Below are positions 19,898 through 31,628 of a stretch of 64,000 bases of DNA, in pieces. The notes beneath the pieces were generated by a model that ran no database searches, had not been told where the DNA came from, and saw only the letters and a program-made list of their open reading frames with translations. Source of the DNA: Cryoendolithus antarcticus. Its lineage: Eukaryota; Ascomycota; Dothideomycetes; Cladosporiales; Cladosporiaceae. A program made the translations under genes and the position numbers. The stretch's first letter is position 1. Each line of letters starts with the position of its first letter. The DNA lies in NCBI GenBank assembly GCA_002077065.1, contig NAJO01000010.1, positions 1,054,001 through 1,118,000 of the forward strand, written 5' to 3'.

Positions 19898-22066
19898 ATG
19901 TCCAATTCCTACAACTACGACGACCAAGCGCAATTCTACCCTTTCTTCATCCTAACCCTCACCTCGATCATAACCCTCCCGCTCACATACACAATCCTCC
20001 GCAAACCCTCAGACGCCGCAGCAGCCAGCAAAGTCCCGCGCATAGAATCCTCCTTCGTCCCGCAAGATGCCGACATCATCGATGCCCAGCGCGCGAAGCA
20101 CAAGCGGAAAGAGCTACGGCTCAAGCGCATGCTTATTGCGGCGACAGGATGGGCTGTCATGCTCTACATGGTCTACCTCATGGTTGTCACTGCCCGTCAT
20201 GCGCCGAAGATCTGGAATCCGTACGATATCCTGGACATTGGCATGAGTGCTAGCGAGAAGCAGATCAATTCGCGGTACAGGAAGTTGTCTGTGACGATGC
20301 ACCCCGACAAACGCTCGCCGGATCCAGCGAAGAACGAGACACTTGAAGAGATCAATGACCATTGGGTCGAGATCGTCAAGGCTTACAAGTCGCTGACTGA
20401 CGAGGAGGTGCGAAAGAACTACATTGAATTTGGCAATCCGGATGGAAAGCAGAGTACGAGTTTTGGCATTGCGTTGCCGGAGTGGCTTGTTGCAAATGCC
20501 AGCGGACCGTATGTCTTGCTGTTCTACTTTCTTCTGCTAGGACCTGGCTTGATCTTACTGGTTGGGAAGTGGTGGTATGGCATGCAGAAGTTCACGAGGG
20601 AGAAGATTCTGGTGACGAGTGCAGGGAATATGTTCAGGGAGCATAAGGAACGGATGGACGGAGGGGACGTTGTCAACGCAATCAGCAGTGCTGCTGAATA
20701 CCAGGAGATCCTGGCTGGCGGGAAGGCCGATGCTGGGTTGGGAAAGCTGGAGGGGAAGGTGTTAGGCGAGGAGGACGTTGGGATGCTAGCGAAGGACAAG
20801 AAGATGCTGGAGGAGCATGATGATGCCGTTCGCCGCAAGACGCTCGCGCTCGTCTGGGCGTACTTGTCGCGTGTCGATCTAGGTGACAAGACGCTGGAGG
20901 CTGAGAAGTACGAGATTGCGCCGACTGCACTACGGATGACTGAGGCCTTCACGTCGATCAGCATCGCACATATGACGACACCTACGGTACTGGCATCTTT
21001 CCACTTGGCACAATCACTCACACAAGCTATCCCGACTGCACCTCGACGCATGCCGCTGCTGCAGCTCCCTCACTTCACAGCCGCCAATACCAAGACCGTC
21101 GAGGAGACCACATCGACGCAGTCGAAAGAGCACCTCACGATTCAAGCTTTCATGTCACTACCTCCTGAGCAACGCCGCGCGCTCGCCACCGCTGCAGGCC
21201 TTACGAGTACTCACCTGTCCACTGCCGAACGCCTAGCGCGCCAGCTGCCTCTCCTCCGCATCGAGAAGACGTTCTTCAAAGTCCAAGGCGAACGCTACAT
21301 CATCCCCTCCTCCCTAGTCCAGTTCGTCGTCAAGGCTCGTGTGATCCCTCCCGGCACGCCGAAAGCCGACATCCCTGCACTGAAGGACTCGGATCTCACA
21401 GACCCGGACCCAGCAGAGGGCGACCTCAAAGCACAGAAAGAGGAGATTGAGCAACACGCGCTCCCTCTCGTCCACGCACCCTATCTACCCCGCGACAAGA
21501 GCCCGAAATGGCACGTCTTCCTCGCCGACACGCGGCAGAATCGCGTGGCTGTGCCGCCATTCACGTTCTCCACCTTCGATAAGAAGGCGTTCGAGGATGA
21601 TGGCAAGGGTGGCGTTAAGCCGACATTCGAAGTCGTGACGCTGAAGATGCAGTTCCAGGCTCCGCCGCAGCAAGGGGAGTATAAGTTCCAGATGCATCTG
21701 ATCTGTGATAGCTATGTGGGCTTTGACGAGCAGAGAGAAGTTGTGCTGAATGTTGAAGATGCGAGTAGGGCGGAGGAGGTGGATGATGATGATTACATCT
21801 CGGAGCCGGATGAGGGTGAGTCGTGCTTTTCACCCCTCGTTTGTGATATTTAAAAGCTGACCCTCTTTGCAGATACAATCGCCGGCCAAATGGCTGCGCT
21901 CAAGGGCCAACCAACTTCCGATGGCGCGACACAGCCGCCTCCTAGACGACCTAGGAGACAGGTCAAGCCTGCGGATGATGAGGAAAGCGATTACGAGAGT
22001 GGCACGGACGAGGACGTGGATAGCGACAGTGAGACCGATACGGACACTGACAGCGACGGCGAGTGA
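19898..22066 (+). CDS. SEC63: ER translocon subunit Sec63 (J-domain protein)
   Basis: Two exons: 19898-21815 and 21873-22066 (703 aa). The 57-bp intron has donor GTGAGT, branch GCTGAC and acceptor GCAG. Membrane segments are visible near 13-35, 78-97 and 205-230. Between the second and third lies a luminal J domain (about 107-175: NPYDILDIG ... HPD at 135-137 ... EEINDHWVEIVKAYKSLTDEEVRKNY) that recruits Kar2/BiP. The cytosolic part carries the Brl/Sec63 region (ADTRQNRVAVPPFTF, VTLKMQFQAPPQQG). The tail is very acidic (runs of D, E, S, T). In yeast the acidic Sec63 tail contacts Sec62. The intron sits just before that tail, so retention would produce a stop shortly after and a tail-less protein. 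Confidence 0.97.
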
Positions 22067-23021
22067 ACACCAGCACAAGACCGTGTTGCTGATGTGGTAT
22101 AGTGCTGTCACAGACCGCCCGCCAAATGATAGATGCCCGACTTTGCGGTCAGCGATCGCGATTACGCAAGGATTCGGACGACGTGGTGACTGTTTTCGGG
22201 CCTTCGGGGAGTAAGGGCGTCGCATTTGGCCCGCGTTAGCGGGAGATGGGTCTATCGCTACCGGAATATGAGGATTTGGTGCGGCAGGGGATCTTGGTCA
22301 AGGTACCGTGCAGTTGAGTGCGTCCGCGGAAGACGGAGCAGAGGACGATCACTTGGTATGGTGGCGATTGGAACGAGAAGGTTGGCAGAGATACACTGGG
22401 TAGTCGTCGTAACCGCTCACTAGCGATTGGAAATTCCTGCACTTCTGCTGTAGTCAAAGGACTTCGTGTTCTTCCAAAGGCTTACGCCAGCACAGTCTAC
22501 TCTCTCGCCGGAATCTGCCCACGCAACATACTACCTACATTCGCCCTTCACGCATCCCTGCTTATCTCTCTCACGAAACGAGCTTTACGTTGACCTATCA
22601 CCTCACAATGTAATGAGCGATGGGTTCACGTTCGGATGCGATGATCATGATGGAACCTAGTGTACCACACCGCAGATGCATTTCAGTTCTATCACTTTAA
22701 CATCCAGGTGCCGTTTCATGGCTTTCCCTTCATTCATACGTCAGACCCGTAAAGCGTTCCTGATCACTCATGCCACGCTATCCAGCCTTGCCCATACCTT
22801 GGGAGCCAAGGCGCTCTATTCCTCGGGTATCAAATTCCCTTCCGTGCTCATGCCATATACGTCCCAAACTCCTACAGTCCTCCAAACAGTCCACAGATCT
22901 CTTGCAGTCAATGGCGTAATGTGCGGTGATGGCTGATGTATGTCGAGCATGACGCTGTGATGATATGCATACTTCAATGCCGACAGAACAAATCCACCCA
23001 TCTCTCTGGAGGCTACCAAGC
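22067..23021. other. Convergent intergenic region, Sec63 / GH55
   Basis: 955 bp between two stop codons, long for convergent genes here. An 86-codon ATG-started frame at 22676-22936 has no recognisable domain or splice support. I see no repeat, RNA gene or transposon remnant. Confidence 0.5.
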
Positions 23022-25418
23022 TCAGTGGTTGGTGAAGTAATAAGCAATCGTCGCGCAGAAGTTGCTGCGATGGTCGATGTCCTTCACGATGCCCACGTCA
23101 TCATCGACGATCATGTTGACCGCCGCTTTGGTACTGACAGCGTACATGTCAACTTGGCTGTTCTGGATGTGGATCATGTTCTCCTGACAGTTCTGCTCGG
23201 GTGTGCACGTCTGCTCGTAGTTATTGAAGAAGCTGTACAGTCCAGTGGAGTATAGCAGGATCTCCTGCGAGTTCCAGACGCGCAGACCCCAGGCATCCTT
23301 GCAGGTCGGGTCCGAGGAGCCACTGCACACGGTAAAAGTTGGGTCATCGTAGGCAGAGTTGAAAGAGAAAGGATTCGGGGCATTGGGAATGGGCTGGAAG
23401 TAGGGCGTCTCGGATTGCATGAAGCCAGAGAAAATGGCCCGGGCGTCCTTGAACTGGTAGTTGTAGAGGATTGAGTGCTCCGAGGCAGTACCCCACATCC
23501 AGGTAGGGCCTTGGGATTCGATGAGTACACCGCGACCGCTGTAGATGGAGATCTGGGTTGGCGAAGAGAGATCCAAGTCGTGATCGGCGACCCAGAACCA
23601 GGTGTTCTCGAGGTAGATGCCTGCTGCGCCAGAGGGAGCGTAGAACATGAGGAACACTCCCGTACATGCTGGATTCGGGCTGCCTTGTTGCAGGGTTGTG
23701 CAGACATCGGACTGGAGCTTCGTGCCGTAGGAGCCGCCGATGCGGACGTGAGAGTCCCACATCCCAGAAGCGCCTTGGGCGGACTGCAAGTTCCATTGCA
23801 CCATGATAGCGCCTGGGTTCGGGCCGGTACTCTCGAAGATGAGGTCTTGGATCTCAACTGCGCCGCCGGTGTCACCCACCTCACCGATCTGGAAAACGGG
23901 CTTAGGGTTGTTCACGTCGGTGAAGCCAGATGCGACGATCATGGACCAGATCTCACCAACGATCTTGATGGTCTTGGGCACGTGGATGGTGTCCTTGACG
24001 ATGTAGGCACCGTGGTCAATGTAGGCAATTTGATCGCTGCCGACACTCTTGAGGAAAGTGTTCAAGCAGGCGGTGTCGTCGGTCTGTCCGTCACCCTTGC
24101 AGCCGGCTGCCTTGGCGGACTTGAAGGCAGACGCTGGGTAACCGGCGTATTGCGGCTTGGAGCGGCCGAAGATCTTGCCATCGGAGTCCAGAAGGGAGGC
24201 CGCTTTGGTGGGAGGCGTGATAGGCCCACTTTTGCGCTGGACTTGCAGGCTTCGCTGCGTTGGATAGTCGACAGCATATCCATCACCGGCAGCCCAAGCT
24301 CCGATCTTGGCATTGCCAGCAAGCAGAGTGTTACCACCCGTACCAGTGGTGTGCAAGACTGCGACTGGAACGTTGTCGCTCATGTCAACGTTGTCGATAA
24401 TGAGATTGCCACCAGATGCAGGCACGATAGTCTGCGCCCAAGCTGTGCTGACACCGACAGGACAGTTGTTGATGGTACTGTCAGAGAGGACCACAGAGCC
24501 AACAGTCAAGTTAGTGGGACTATTGGCCATGTCAAGGCCGACGGAGCCACAGCCGTTGATCGTGATATCGCTGAGAGTCCAGCCCCAGTTCCAGTTCATG
24601 AAGATGGCTGTACCGCAGTCATTGAAAGTCAGGTTGCGCGATGTGAACTGCTGGCTGCCCAGGAAGGCACCGTAGTTGCCACCGTTGAATATCAGATCAC
24701 TGAAGAAGCCTCCACTGCCGTTGTCCATGAAGATGCCCGACTGCTTGTTGGATGGCGATGCTGGCTTCATGTCGAAGACAATGTTCTGGAGAGACGTAGC
24801 TTGTGCGACTTGCCAGTGGATACCAGCGCCGGCGCTCTCGGGCATCTCCAGCAGGCTGATGTGGAAGTTGCGGACTTGACGGAAGAAGTTGTTCTGGTTG
24901 GTCCAGAAGCTGGTACCATTGTTGGAGTATGGATCAGCGTCAAGGACGGCCATGCCTTTGAATGACGGATCGGCGACAATGGTTGGCAGGTCGTTGGCGT
25001 TGCCGATGAGCTGAGTGTAGTAGTACATCACGATCGGAGACGACACACGATATGTGCCGGCTGGGAAGTAGACGATTGCCGGGGTCGTGGTCGAAGAGTC
25101 GCAGTAAGGGTCGTTGCCACATCTGGCGTTGCCCTTGCTGCTGCTGATCGCTTCATTGATGGCATCAGTGTCATCGGTAGTACCATCTCCCTTTGCGCCA
25201 AAGTCTTTGACATTGCGGTAGATATCGTAGCCAGCACTGTTGCCCCAGGTGGAGCCTTGACGGGTGATTGACTCCATCCAGAACGAGCCGCCGCTTTGGC
25301 GAGTGTCCAGGTTCCGAGAGACCATGGAGGTGGGTGCTGCAACGACATGTTGCGGTAGTGAAGCAATGAGGGCGCTCAGCGCCAGGGTGAGCGAGCCGAC
25401 AGTCTTCAGAAAAGACAT
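23022..25418 (-). CDS. Secreted GH55 exo-beta-1,3-glucanase
   Basis: A single exon of 798 codons from ATG 25418. The N-terminus (about 1-28, ending VVAAP) is a signal peptide. Two right-handed beta-helix halves follow. The first opens with YRNVKDFGAKGDGTTDDTDA (pectate-lyase-superfamily signature) and the second with a related unit (SAKAAGCKGDGQTDDTACL) at about residue 440. This duplicated architecture is diagnostic of GH55 (glucan 1,3-beta-glucosidase / exo-1,3-glucanase). Length is typical. The enzyme degrades or remodels beta-1,3-glucan outside the cell. The 5' leader just upstream (25419-25470) is CA-rich on the coding strand, a common trait of well-translated fungal messages. A 496-codon antisense frame is a shadow without ATG. 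Confidence 0.96.
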   Translation of the reverse strand: MSFLKTVGSLTLALSALIASLPQHVVAAPTSMVSRNLDTRQSGGSFWMESITRQGSTWGNSAGYDIYRNVKDFGAKGDGTTDDTDAINEAISSSKGNARCGNDPYCDSSTTTPAIVYFPAGTYRVSSPIVMYYYTQLIGNANDLPTIVADPSFKGMAVLDADPYSNNGTSFWTNQNNFFRQVRNFHISLLEMPESAGAGIHWQVAQATSLQNIVFDMKPASPSNKQSGIFMDNGSGGFFSDLIFNGGNYGAFLGSQQFTSRNLTFNDCGTAIFMNWNWGWTLSDITINGCGSVGLDMANSPTNLTVGSVVLSDSTINNCPVGVSTAWAQTIVPASGGNLIIDNVDMSDNVPVAVLHTTGTGGNTLLAGNAKIGAWAAGDGYAVDYPTQRSLQVQRKSGPITPPTKAASLLDSDGKIFGRSKPQYAGYPASAFKSAKAAGCKGDGQTDDTACLNTFLKSVGSDQIAYIDHGAYIVKDTIHVPKTIKIVGEIWSMIVASGFTDVNNPKPVFQIGEVGDTGGAVEIQDLIFESTGPNPGAIMVQWNLQSAQGASGMWDSHVRIGGSYGTKLQSDVCTTLQQGSPNPACTGVFLMFYAPSGAAGIYLENTWFWVADHDLDLSSPTQISIYSGRGVLIESQGPTWMWGTASEHSILYNYQFKDARAIFSGFMQSETPYFQPIPNAPNPFSFNSAYDDPTFTVCSGSSDPTCKDAWGLRVWNSQEILLYSTGLYSFFNNYEQTCTPEQNCQENMIHIQNSQVDMYAVSTKAAVNMIVDDDVGIVKDIDHRSNFCATIAYYFTNH

Positions 25419-27306
25419 GATGATGGTTGCTGTTGTTTTGGTGGTTGTTGATTTGTTGAAAGACGGTCGCTCAAGAGATCGTGGTATAGCGTCCGGCGCT
25501 ATTGAATGGTCTTAGTAAAGATCGTGTGCAGCAGCAAAAGTGAATCGAAAAGTGTCGCGGTTGACAATAGAAGTAAGTGCAGTGATTGTCGCCAGGAAAG
25601 TCAGGGTCAAGAATAGAAGCAAGGTGTGTGTTGTAGGGGAAGTCGCGAGGGTGACTGCGTGTGACTGCCGGTCTTGTCGAATATGCAGCGCGTGAGCTAT
25701 GTATGGTAAAGAATGACGTTCTCGCGTTGAAGGCGCGAATAATGCTATTGCATGAAGCGCTGCTGCCGAACAATGAAAAGCGACAAAGAACACTGGCGAC
25801 AAGTGACTGTGAAGGACAGCGTGATCACCAGGGCAGGTGAATGGTGGTGCATGTGCCTGTCTTATGAAGACACGTGAGGGGTGAAGTAGAGTGAAGATGC
25901 GTACCAGCTAATCTGTTTCGTGAAATTCGTGAGTATCCAATAGTTGCGTCGGTCCTGGCTTTCTTGCGTTTCAAACTCCCATGCCCTCGGTGTGCTGTTG
26001 CATGCAGGTAACCCTTCCGTGCCTTGCATGGCCAGTTGACCCCGGCCGACGCACTCTTATATGTCTGGCCAGACACTCCACCCACCTAGCTTCTCTCCCT
26101 TTCATCTCCATGATGTGTGAGCGCCTCCCTGCCACGTTTGCTGCGAAGGGTAGTCATCTCTCATGATCTAGTGAGCCATCGTCGCTCCACCTCACCACCT
26201 CACCTCTGCTATCTGAGGCGCACGCGCCCACATCGTACCTCAGCAGACCCACCTAGGCTACTAGTAGAGAGACATCGACAAACGGTCGTCCGAAGCCCAG
26301 CCATGATTGCACATGCCACTACGAGTGCAACACCACCCTTTGTCCAGGGTTCGATTGGTGTGTACGCGCTTGTCGGTTCAACGCGATGTCACGGTGAAAC
26401 TCGGAGCCGCGCCCAAATAGCATAGGACCGCCGAGGTGCTTCAAGGACTGATGAGATGATGTTGCAAACGCAGCCGCCGCTTGCAGCGCCAGCCCAGTGT
26501 CCTGCAGGGGACGGCGGCAACGCCACAAGCGACGGGAAGGAGTGTTTGGCTGTCGCAAGTCGGCAGTCTGATGTGAAACGTGTAGAGTTGCAGCGGTCTT
26601 TGACCGCGCGATATGATCACGCTGCAGTATGTTGGCTGACCACCGTCAGTGGATGCGACATTGGTGATCACCATCTCTCGTCTCATGGCACCGCGCGAGC
26701 ATTCGAGATCTTGGTTGGATCACGAAAGCACCATAGTGGATCATCAGGTCTGTGCGAATGATGTGCCGGTCGGGTTTCCCGAGCCGAACTCCGATTTCCA
26801 GCCCTCTGCACTGCATCTTTCGAGGTATTGATATCAACGTCTATTCCGACCAACCTCGCGAAGAGAGATGCAAGGCCTCGATTGGGTATGTACCGAAAGC
26901 ACGCACACCAGCGTTTTGGAAGCAATCCACTGTGGACGATCCTTCCAATGAGTCGTTGAAATGCGGTTGTGCCGAACAAAACGTGAAGATTGTGGGCTTC
27001 TCGATTGATGGCAGCATCTTGTTCGCACCGTTTGCGCCGCATAGATCATGACACAGTTTGCACAGGGCGGTATCTTCGCTTCTCCGACAGTGAGGAAATC
27101 GCCTTATGCCTCCATAGGCTCACCCGCTCTCGTGAAGTTTAGTGCGCTCCGCGGGTGAGAAACGATGGTGAGGTGTTGATGTACCTCATAGTATCAACCT
27201 TGCAAGTACGGTGGTCTACCTTACTGCTGCGGCTGAGCTGATACGAGCACTACCCACCTTCCAGACTTTTGGAGAAGCGGAGGTACTACGCCCGTCATGC
27301 AGTCAT
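25419..27306. other. Gene-poor intergenic region upstream of GH55
   Basis: 1.9 kb with no gene I can support. It contains the GH55 promoter near 25419-26000 and the 3' end of the aminotransferase at the right edge. Frames of 60-119 codons occur on both strands (for example 26683-27042 minus and 26456-26761 plus) without domain or splice support. Base composition is unremarkable. Confidence 0.5.
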
Positions 27307-28849
27307 TCACTTGAAAGCGTCCATATCGGCAGAGCCTCTTCCTTCCACCATAACATAATCTCCATTCCCGATCTGAGTTTCGCTCAGCAGCTTCGCAGCC
27401 ACTTTTCCCATCCTCTGTACACCCTCGCTGAGCAGCTCCACGTCCTCCCACGCAAAACAAAGCCGTATGTGCGCAGGGAAGGTCAGCTCTTGATCACCAG
27501 GCACCTCGAACATCTCCCCAGCAGCCACGATCACATCCTCCTCGGTCTTACATACGCGCGCCAGATCGACAGCCATCAAGCCCGTGGGTAGTCCAAGCCA
27601 GATGAAGTAGCCTCCTGCGACATCGCGGTCCGACTGTGGCAACGAAAAGCCAAGGGGTAGCAAGTGGGCGTTGATCGCTCGTATCATGCTTGCGTACCGC
27701 GATGCGTAGGCCGGACAAAGCACATTCTGGATATTATCCCGAAGCTGTCCTGTTTCGACAAGATGTGTTACGTAGGTGGACGTCAACTGTGACGGAGCGC
27801 CGCCGGATCGTGTCGTACCACTAACGATTGTGTCAACGTCAGCTGTAGGGCTGCAGAAAGGTTTGTGGCGACACATGTGCCTCCATCGTCTTTCGTACGA
27901 CGCACCACGGAGCTGAGATGTGCTGCAGTGAATGTCGATGGGTAGAGAGTACTCACGCCTGACTGACACCAAAAGCAAACCTATTTGTTCCTTCGACCCA
28001 CCCACAGCGGATGCCTGGCCCGGCGATCTTGCTGAAGCTACCATTTGAACAGGTGTTGCCGAAGCCGTCTGCTCCGTCGCGCTCTGCACCGCCTGCCAGA
28101 CTACGATCTACATCGACCAGTCGAGGCAAATGTGCAGAGTTCAACACACCCTTTTGTGCGCTCTTCTCCGTGTCTGCAGGCCATTGCAGAAAGTCATACA
28201 CGTCATCTGCCACAACGAGCGCATCGAACTTTCTCGCTAGCTTCACCAGCCCCCGCCTGCACTCCATGCCCATAGTGCGCGAGGAGGGATTCGCAAACGA
28301 AGGGACGCAGTAGATCACATGCTTGTACACCTTTCCCCAGCCCCTCCTACTTTGGAAAGTCTGTGATCCGCGCCCTTTATCCTCTCTCTTCTGCCACTCC
28401 TCTTCGCACCTCGTCATCTCCCTCTCCAGCACCTCCAGATCCACCCCGTCATCCCCCTCAGGCACACCCTTCATCCGTCCTCCAAACCCCGCATCCTCGA
28501 AGATCCGAAACGCGAGGAAGTAAGCCGGCGCTGCGATCCAGATCTTCCTCGTAATTTTCGAATCCGTGAATACACTCAACACATTGCCCAGGTTCTGTGA
28601 TGCGCCGCCAGTAATGCAGAGCCGCTCTGCTGGTATTCGCTTTCCGGGCGTGTAGAATTCGGTCAGCCAGGCAGCTATGGCGACGCGAGCGGGCTCGTAA
28701 CCAGGATCGGGCCCGTAGAGTAGCGCATCCTGTGCTATGGAGGGCGAGGAAAGAGCGGCTTGCGTTGCGGAGCGGATGAGGGACGTGGGAAGAAGGGACG
28801 GGGCGGGCCAGCCACGGAGGAGGTTGATGGGCTGCTTATGAGCAGCCAT
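27307..28849 (-). CDS. PLP-dependent aminotransferase, class I/II
   Basis: Two exons: 28849-27957 and 27820-27307 (468 aa). The intron is 136 bp (donor GTGAGT, acceptor GTTAG), longer than most here. The start is ATG 28849 (MAAHKQPINLLRGWPAP); the frame upstream has no ATG. Fold-type I features are: LYGPDPGYEPARVAIAAWL, TGGASQNLGNVL, YCVPSFANPSSRTM, the cofactor Asp/Tyr in VVADDVYDFL, and the Schiff-base Lys274 in GSFSKIAGPGIRCGW. The splice restores SQAGTTRSGGAPSQ, a conserved block in this fungal group. It resembles the valine-pyruvate / aromatic aminotransferase-like and MocR-effector-like clade. The substrate is unknown. It is head-to-head with the permease at 29864, suggesting uptake plus transamination of the same compound. 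Confidence 0.92.
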
Positions 28850-29863
28850 GCCTGGGTCTGGATGACAGAGATGGTTGTGAAATGACGAAGATAGGAAAGA
28901 CGAGTTCAAAGACAGGATATAGCTGTACCTGTACCTTTCTTTGACTCCACTTGCTTGTGGTTGTTGCAGCAGATCACCACGACATCGTCACCTGGCATCA
29001 CGGCCTGCGGTATGATCTGGTTCTCTTGCGATCAGCGTTCTGCTCGAGCGCACTGGCAGACAAGTGGACAGAAGGCCGCTTGCTATAGGGGACTTGGAAA
29101 GATGGTGTCTAAGGGTCGGTCTCGTGACCAGGCAAGCCGGGAGCTCGTTTCGCCAAGCCGCCTAGCGGGAGTCGACCCTTGGACCTCACATCCACATTTT
29201 TATCATCGGCCGGTTATCAACGGCGCATCGACGGAGCATATACACGTCAAACTCGATGTTGCAAAGCATCAGACTCGCATTTGTCCTCGCCTAAGGCTCC
29301 GTTGAAGGTATGGAACCTCAACATGTGTACCAAAAACGCACCGACATTGAGTTCTGCGGCGCGCGCCCCTTCTTCGCTATGATGTCTTCGCACTGGGCGC
29401 CCAGTCTACATTTCTTGTCTCCGCCCTTTGCAGAGCTTTCCAAGACGAGGATGGCAGGCTGTGTCCTCGCCGAAGTAGGTCCAGAAAGTGTACTTTCTCT
29501 TATCTACTTGGCTGCCGTCCTACTACCATCTCACCTCTGTACACTTCTTACTTGCCAGGGAGGGAAACGCTCTGCTACAATTGACGACGTTCGTTGATAC
29601 AGATTAGAGAGCGAGCTAGTGTAAGATAGCAACGGGAAGATTTCTGCAGCCAACCTTCTGTCAAGTCTTTCGAGTACTGAAAGATCGCCTCCACACGTCC
29701 AAATCGACTCGGGGCCTGTCGACGCGTATTTGGGAACCGATAGCGACACCTCTTCTACCGAACGCGACGTCCAGCCCTACAGCATCTAGCCTGTGATCTC
29801 GACCTTCTAACGCTCACGAGCCGTAGACCTGCCATTGCGCCTTCAGCACTCCAGGACTTTGCT
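28850..29863. promoter_or_regulatory. Divergent promoter region, aminotransferase / permease
   Basis: 1014 bp between the two starts. GATA-type cores (HGATAR) occur at 29200-29205 and 29214-29219 (both TTATCA), 29498-29504 (CTTATCT) and 29624-29629 (AGATAG). About three such cores are expected by chance in this length, so they are suggestive only of nitrogen control. No gene is seen. Confidence 0.4.
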
Positions 29864-31628
29864 ATGGCGACGCACGATGGACAGCACTCGCCGAGCTCCA
29901 GCTCCTTCCGAGGCGACAAAAAGGCAATCGCTCGTCTCCCTTCCAATGACTCCGCCGACTCCGATGCCCTACGTCTCGCAGCCCTCGGCTATGACCAGTC
30001 CATGGAGAGGAAATTCTCGGTCTGGTCGTTACTTGGTGTAGGCTTCTCGCTCACGAACTCGTGGTTCGGCCTTAGTAGCGCGCTCGTCACCGGCATCAAC
30101 TCGGGTGGTACAGCTCTGGTCATTTACGGAGTGATCTTAGTTGCTTGTATTAGTTCCTGTGTTGCAATCAGCCTGTCTGAGCTGGCTTCTGCTATGCCTA
30201 GCGCCGGTGGACAGTACTATTGGGCCCATGAGCTTGCGCCGAAGAAGTACAAGAACCTTGCTAGCTACTTTGTCGGATGGTTCAGCTGGGCTGGAAGCAT
30301 TTTCGTGAGTCACACCGACGACCTCGCGGGGCAACTGACTGATCTGACATTCCTCGCAGACTTCCGCATCGGTTGCCCTTGGGTTGGGCCTCGCTGTCGT
30401 CGGCTGTTACCAGCTTAGCCATCCCGATTAGTAGGTACACATAGCGAGCTGATTCAACTCCGGTAGCTGACTTTTCGAAGCGTTATCAACACGTATCATG
30501 TCTTCGCTGCTTACCAGTGTATCAACGCTGTGGCGGCGATCTTCAATTGCTACGGCGAATTCCTCCCTCGGATTGCTACGACGTTCCTCTACATCTCCTT
30601 GATCTCCTTCGCCACGATCCTGATCACCGTACGTTCTCACAAGCCAGCTCTAAAACTTTCACTGACGAACCCAGATCCCTTCCGTAACGCCCGCCCACCA
30701 ACCCGCTTCCTTCGTCTTCGCGACTTTCACAAACAATACAGGCTACTCCCAAAACGGCATTGCCTTCATCGTAGGCCTAATCGGCACCAATTGGCCCTTT
30801 GCCTGCCTCGACTCTGCCACCCACTTAGCCGAAGAAGTCCCCCGACCCGAACGCAACATCCCAATAGCCATCTGCGGCACAGTCGCGATAGGCTTCACCA
30901 CAGCCTGGTTCTTCGCTGTGGCCATGTTCTTCAGTCTCTATGGAAGTATTGAGGATTTGACTGGTACCCCGACGGCGACGCCGATATTGGCGCTGTTTGC
31001 GTCTGCACTTACTGGAAGGCGCGGACAAATTGCGGGCGCGATCGTGCTGGAGTCCATGATTCTGACTACAGGCATGGGCTGTATGATTGCGTCGCATACC
31101 TGGCAGTCTCGACTCGTCTGGTCATTTGCGCGCGATGGCGGAGTGCCAGGCCACAAGTACCTCTCGCACATTGACCGGAAGCTGGATGTCCCGCTTCGAG
31201 CGCATCTGGTGTCCTGCGGGCTGGTGGCGGTAGTAGGTTGCTTGTACCTGGGCAGCTACACGGCGTTCAACTCGATGGTCACGGCTTGCATTGTCTTGCT
31301 CTACCTCTCCTACGCTGTGCCGGTAGGCTGCTTGGTCTTCCACTATGGTCGCTCAAATCTCAAGCACGGTCCGTTCTGGCTCGGAAAGGTCGGACTCTTT
31401 GCCAACATCGTGCTGCTGGCTTGGACGCTCTTTACGCTGGTGATGTACAGCTTTCCGTACACTATGCCAGTCACGGCAGGGAATATGAATTATGTCAGTG
31501 TGGTGTATGCTGTTGTGACGGTGATCGTGGTTGTGGACTGGTTCGCGAGAGGACGTAAGGCTTACGGGATGAAGGAGATGGAGAGAGAGGAGCGCAGGGC
31601 GAGTGTGGGGAGTATGGTGCAAGGGTAG
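29864..31628 (+). CDS. Amino acid / GABA / choline permease (ACT family), second copy
   Basis: Four exons: 29864-30304, 30360-30430, 30481-30628, 30675-31628 (537 aa). Introns are 55, 50 and 46 bp; the second uses acceptor CGAAG with branch GCTGAC just upstream. The spliced protein reads SHPDYVINTYHVFAAYQCIN across the small exon. Family marks are FSVWSLLGVGFSLTNSWFGL, SELASAMPSAGGQYYWAHEL, NWPFACLDSATHLAEEVPRP, TWQSRLVWSFARDGG and a tail with about 12 membrane segments in total. It belongs to the same family as the permease at 7677-9428 but is clearly a different subgroup (for example the Q-YYWAHELAP segment). The gene pairs with the divergent aminotransferase. Confidence 0.93.

Noticed and set aside
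23475..24965. 496-codon frame antisense to the GH55 gene
   Set aside because: It starts at GTG and its length follows from the codon bias of the real GH55 gene on the other strand. No domain is seen.
26341..26360. B-box-like ggttcgattgg
   Set aside because: The last bases do not fit the tRNA B-box and no A-box or cloverleaf lies at the right distance.
29200..29629. Cluster of GATA-type cores as proof of nitrogen control
   Set aside because: About three cores are expected by chance in the 1-kb region, so four is not significant. Mentioned only as a hint.
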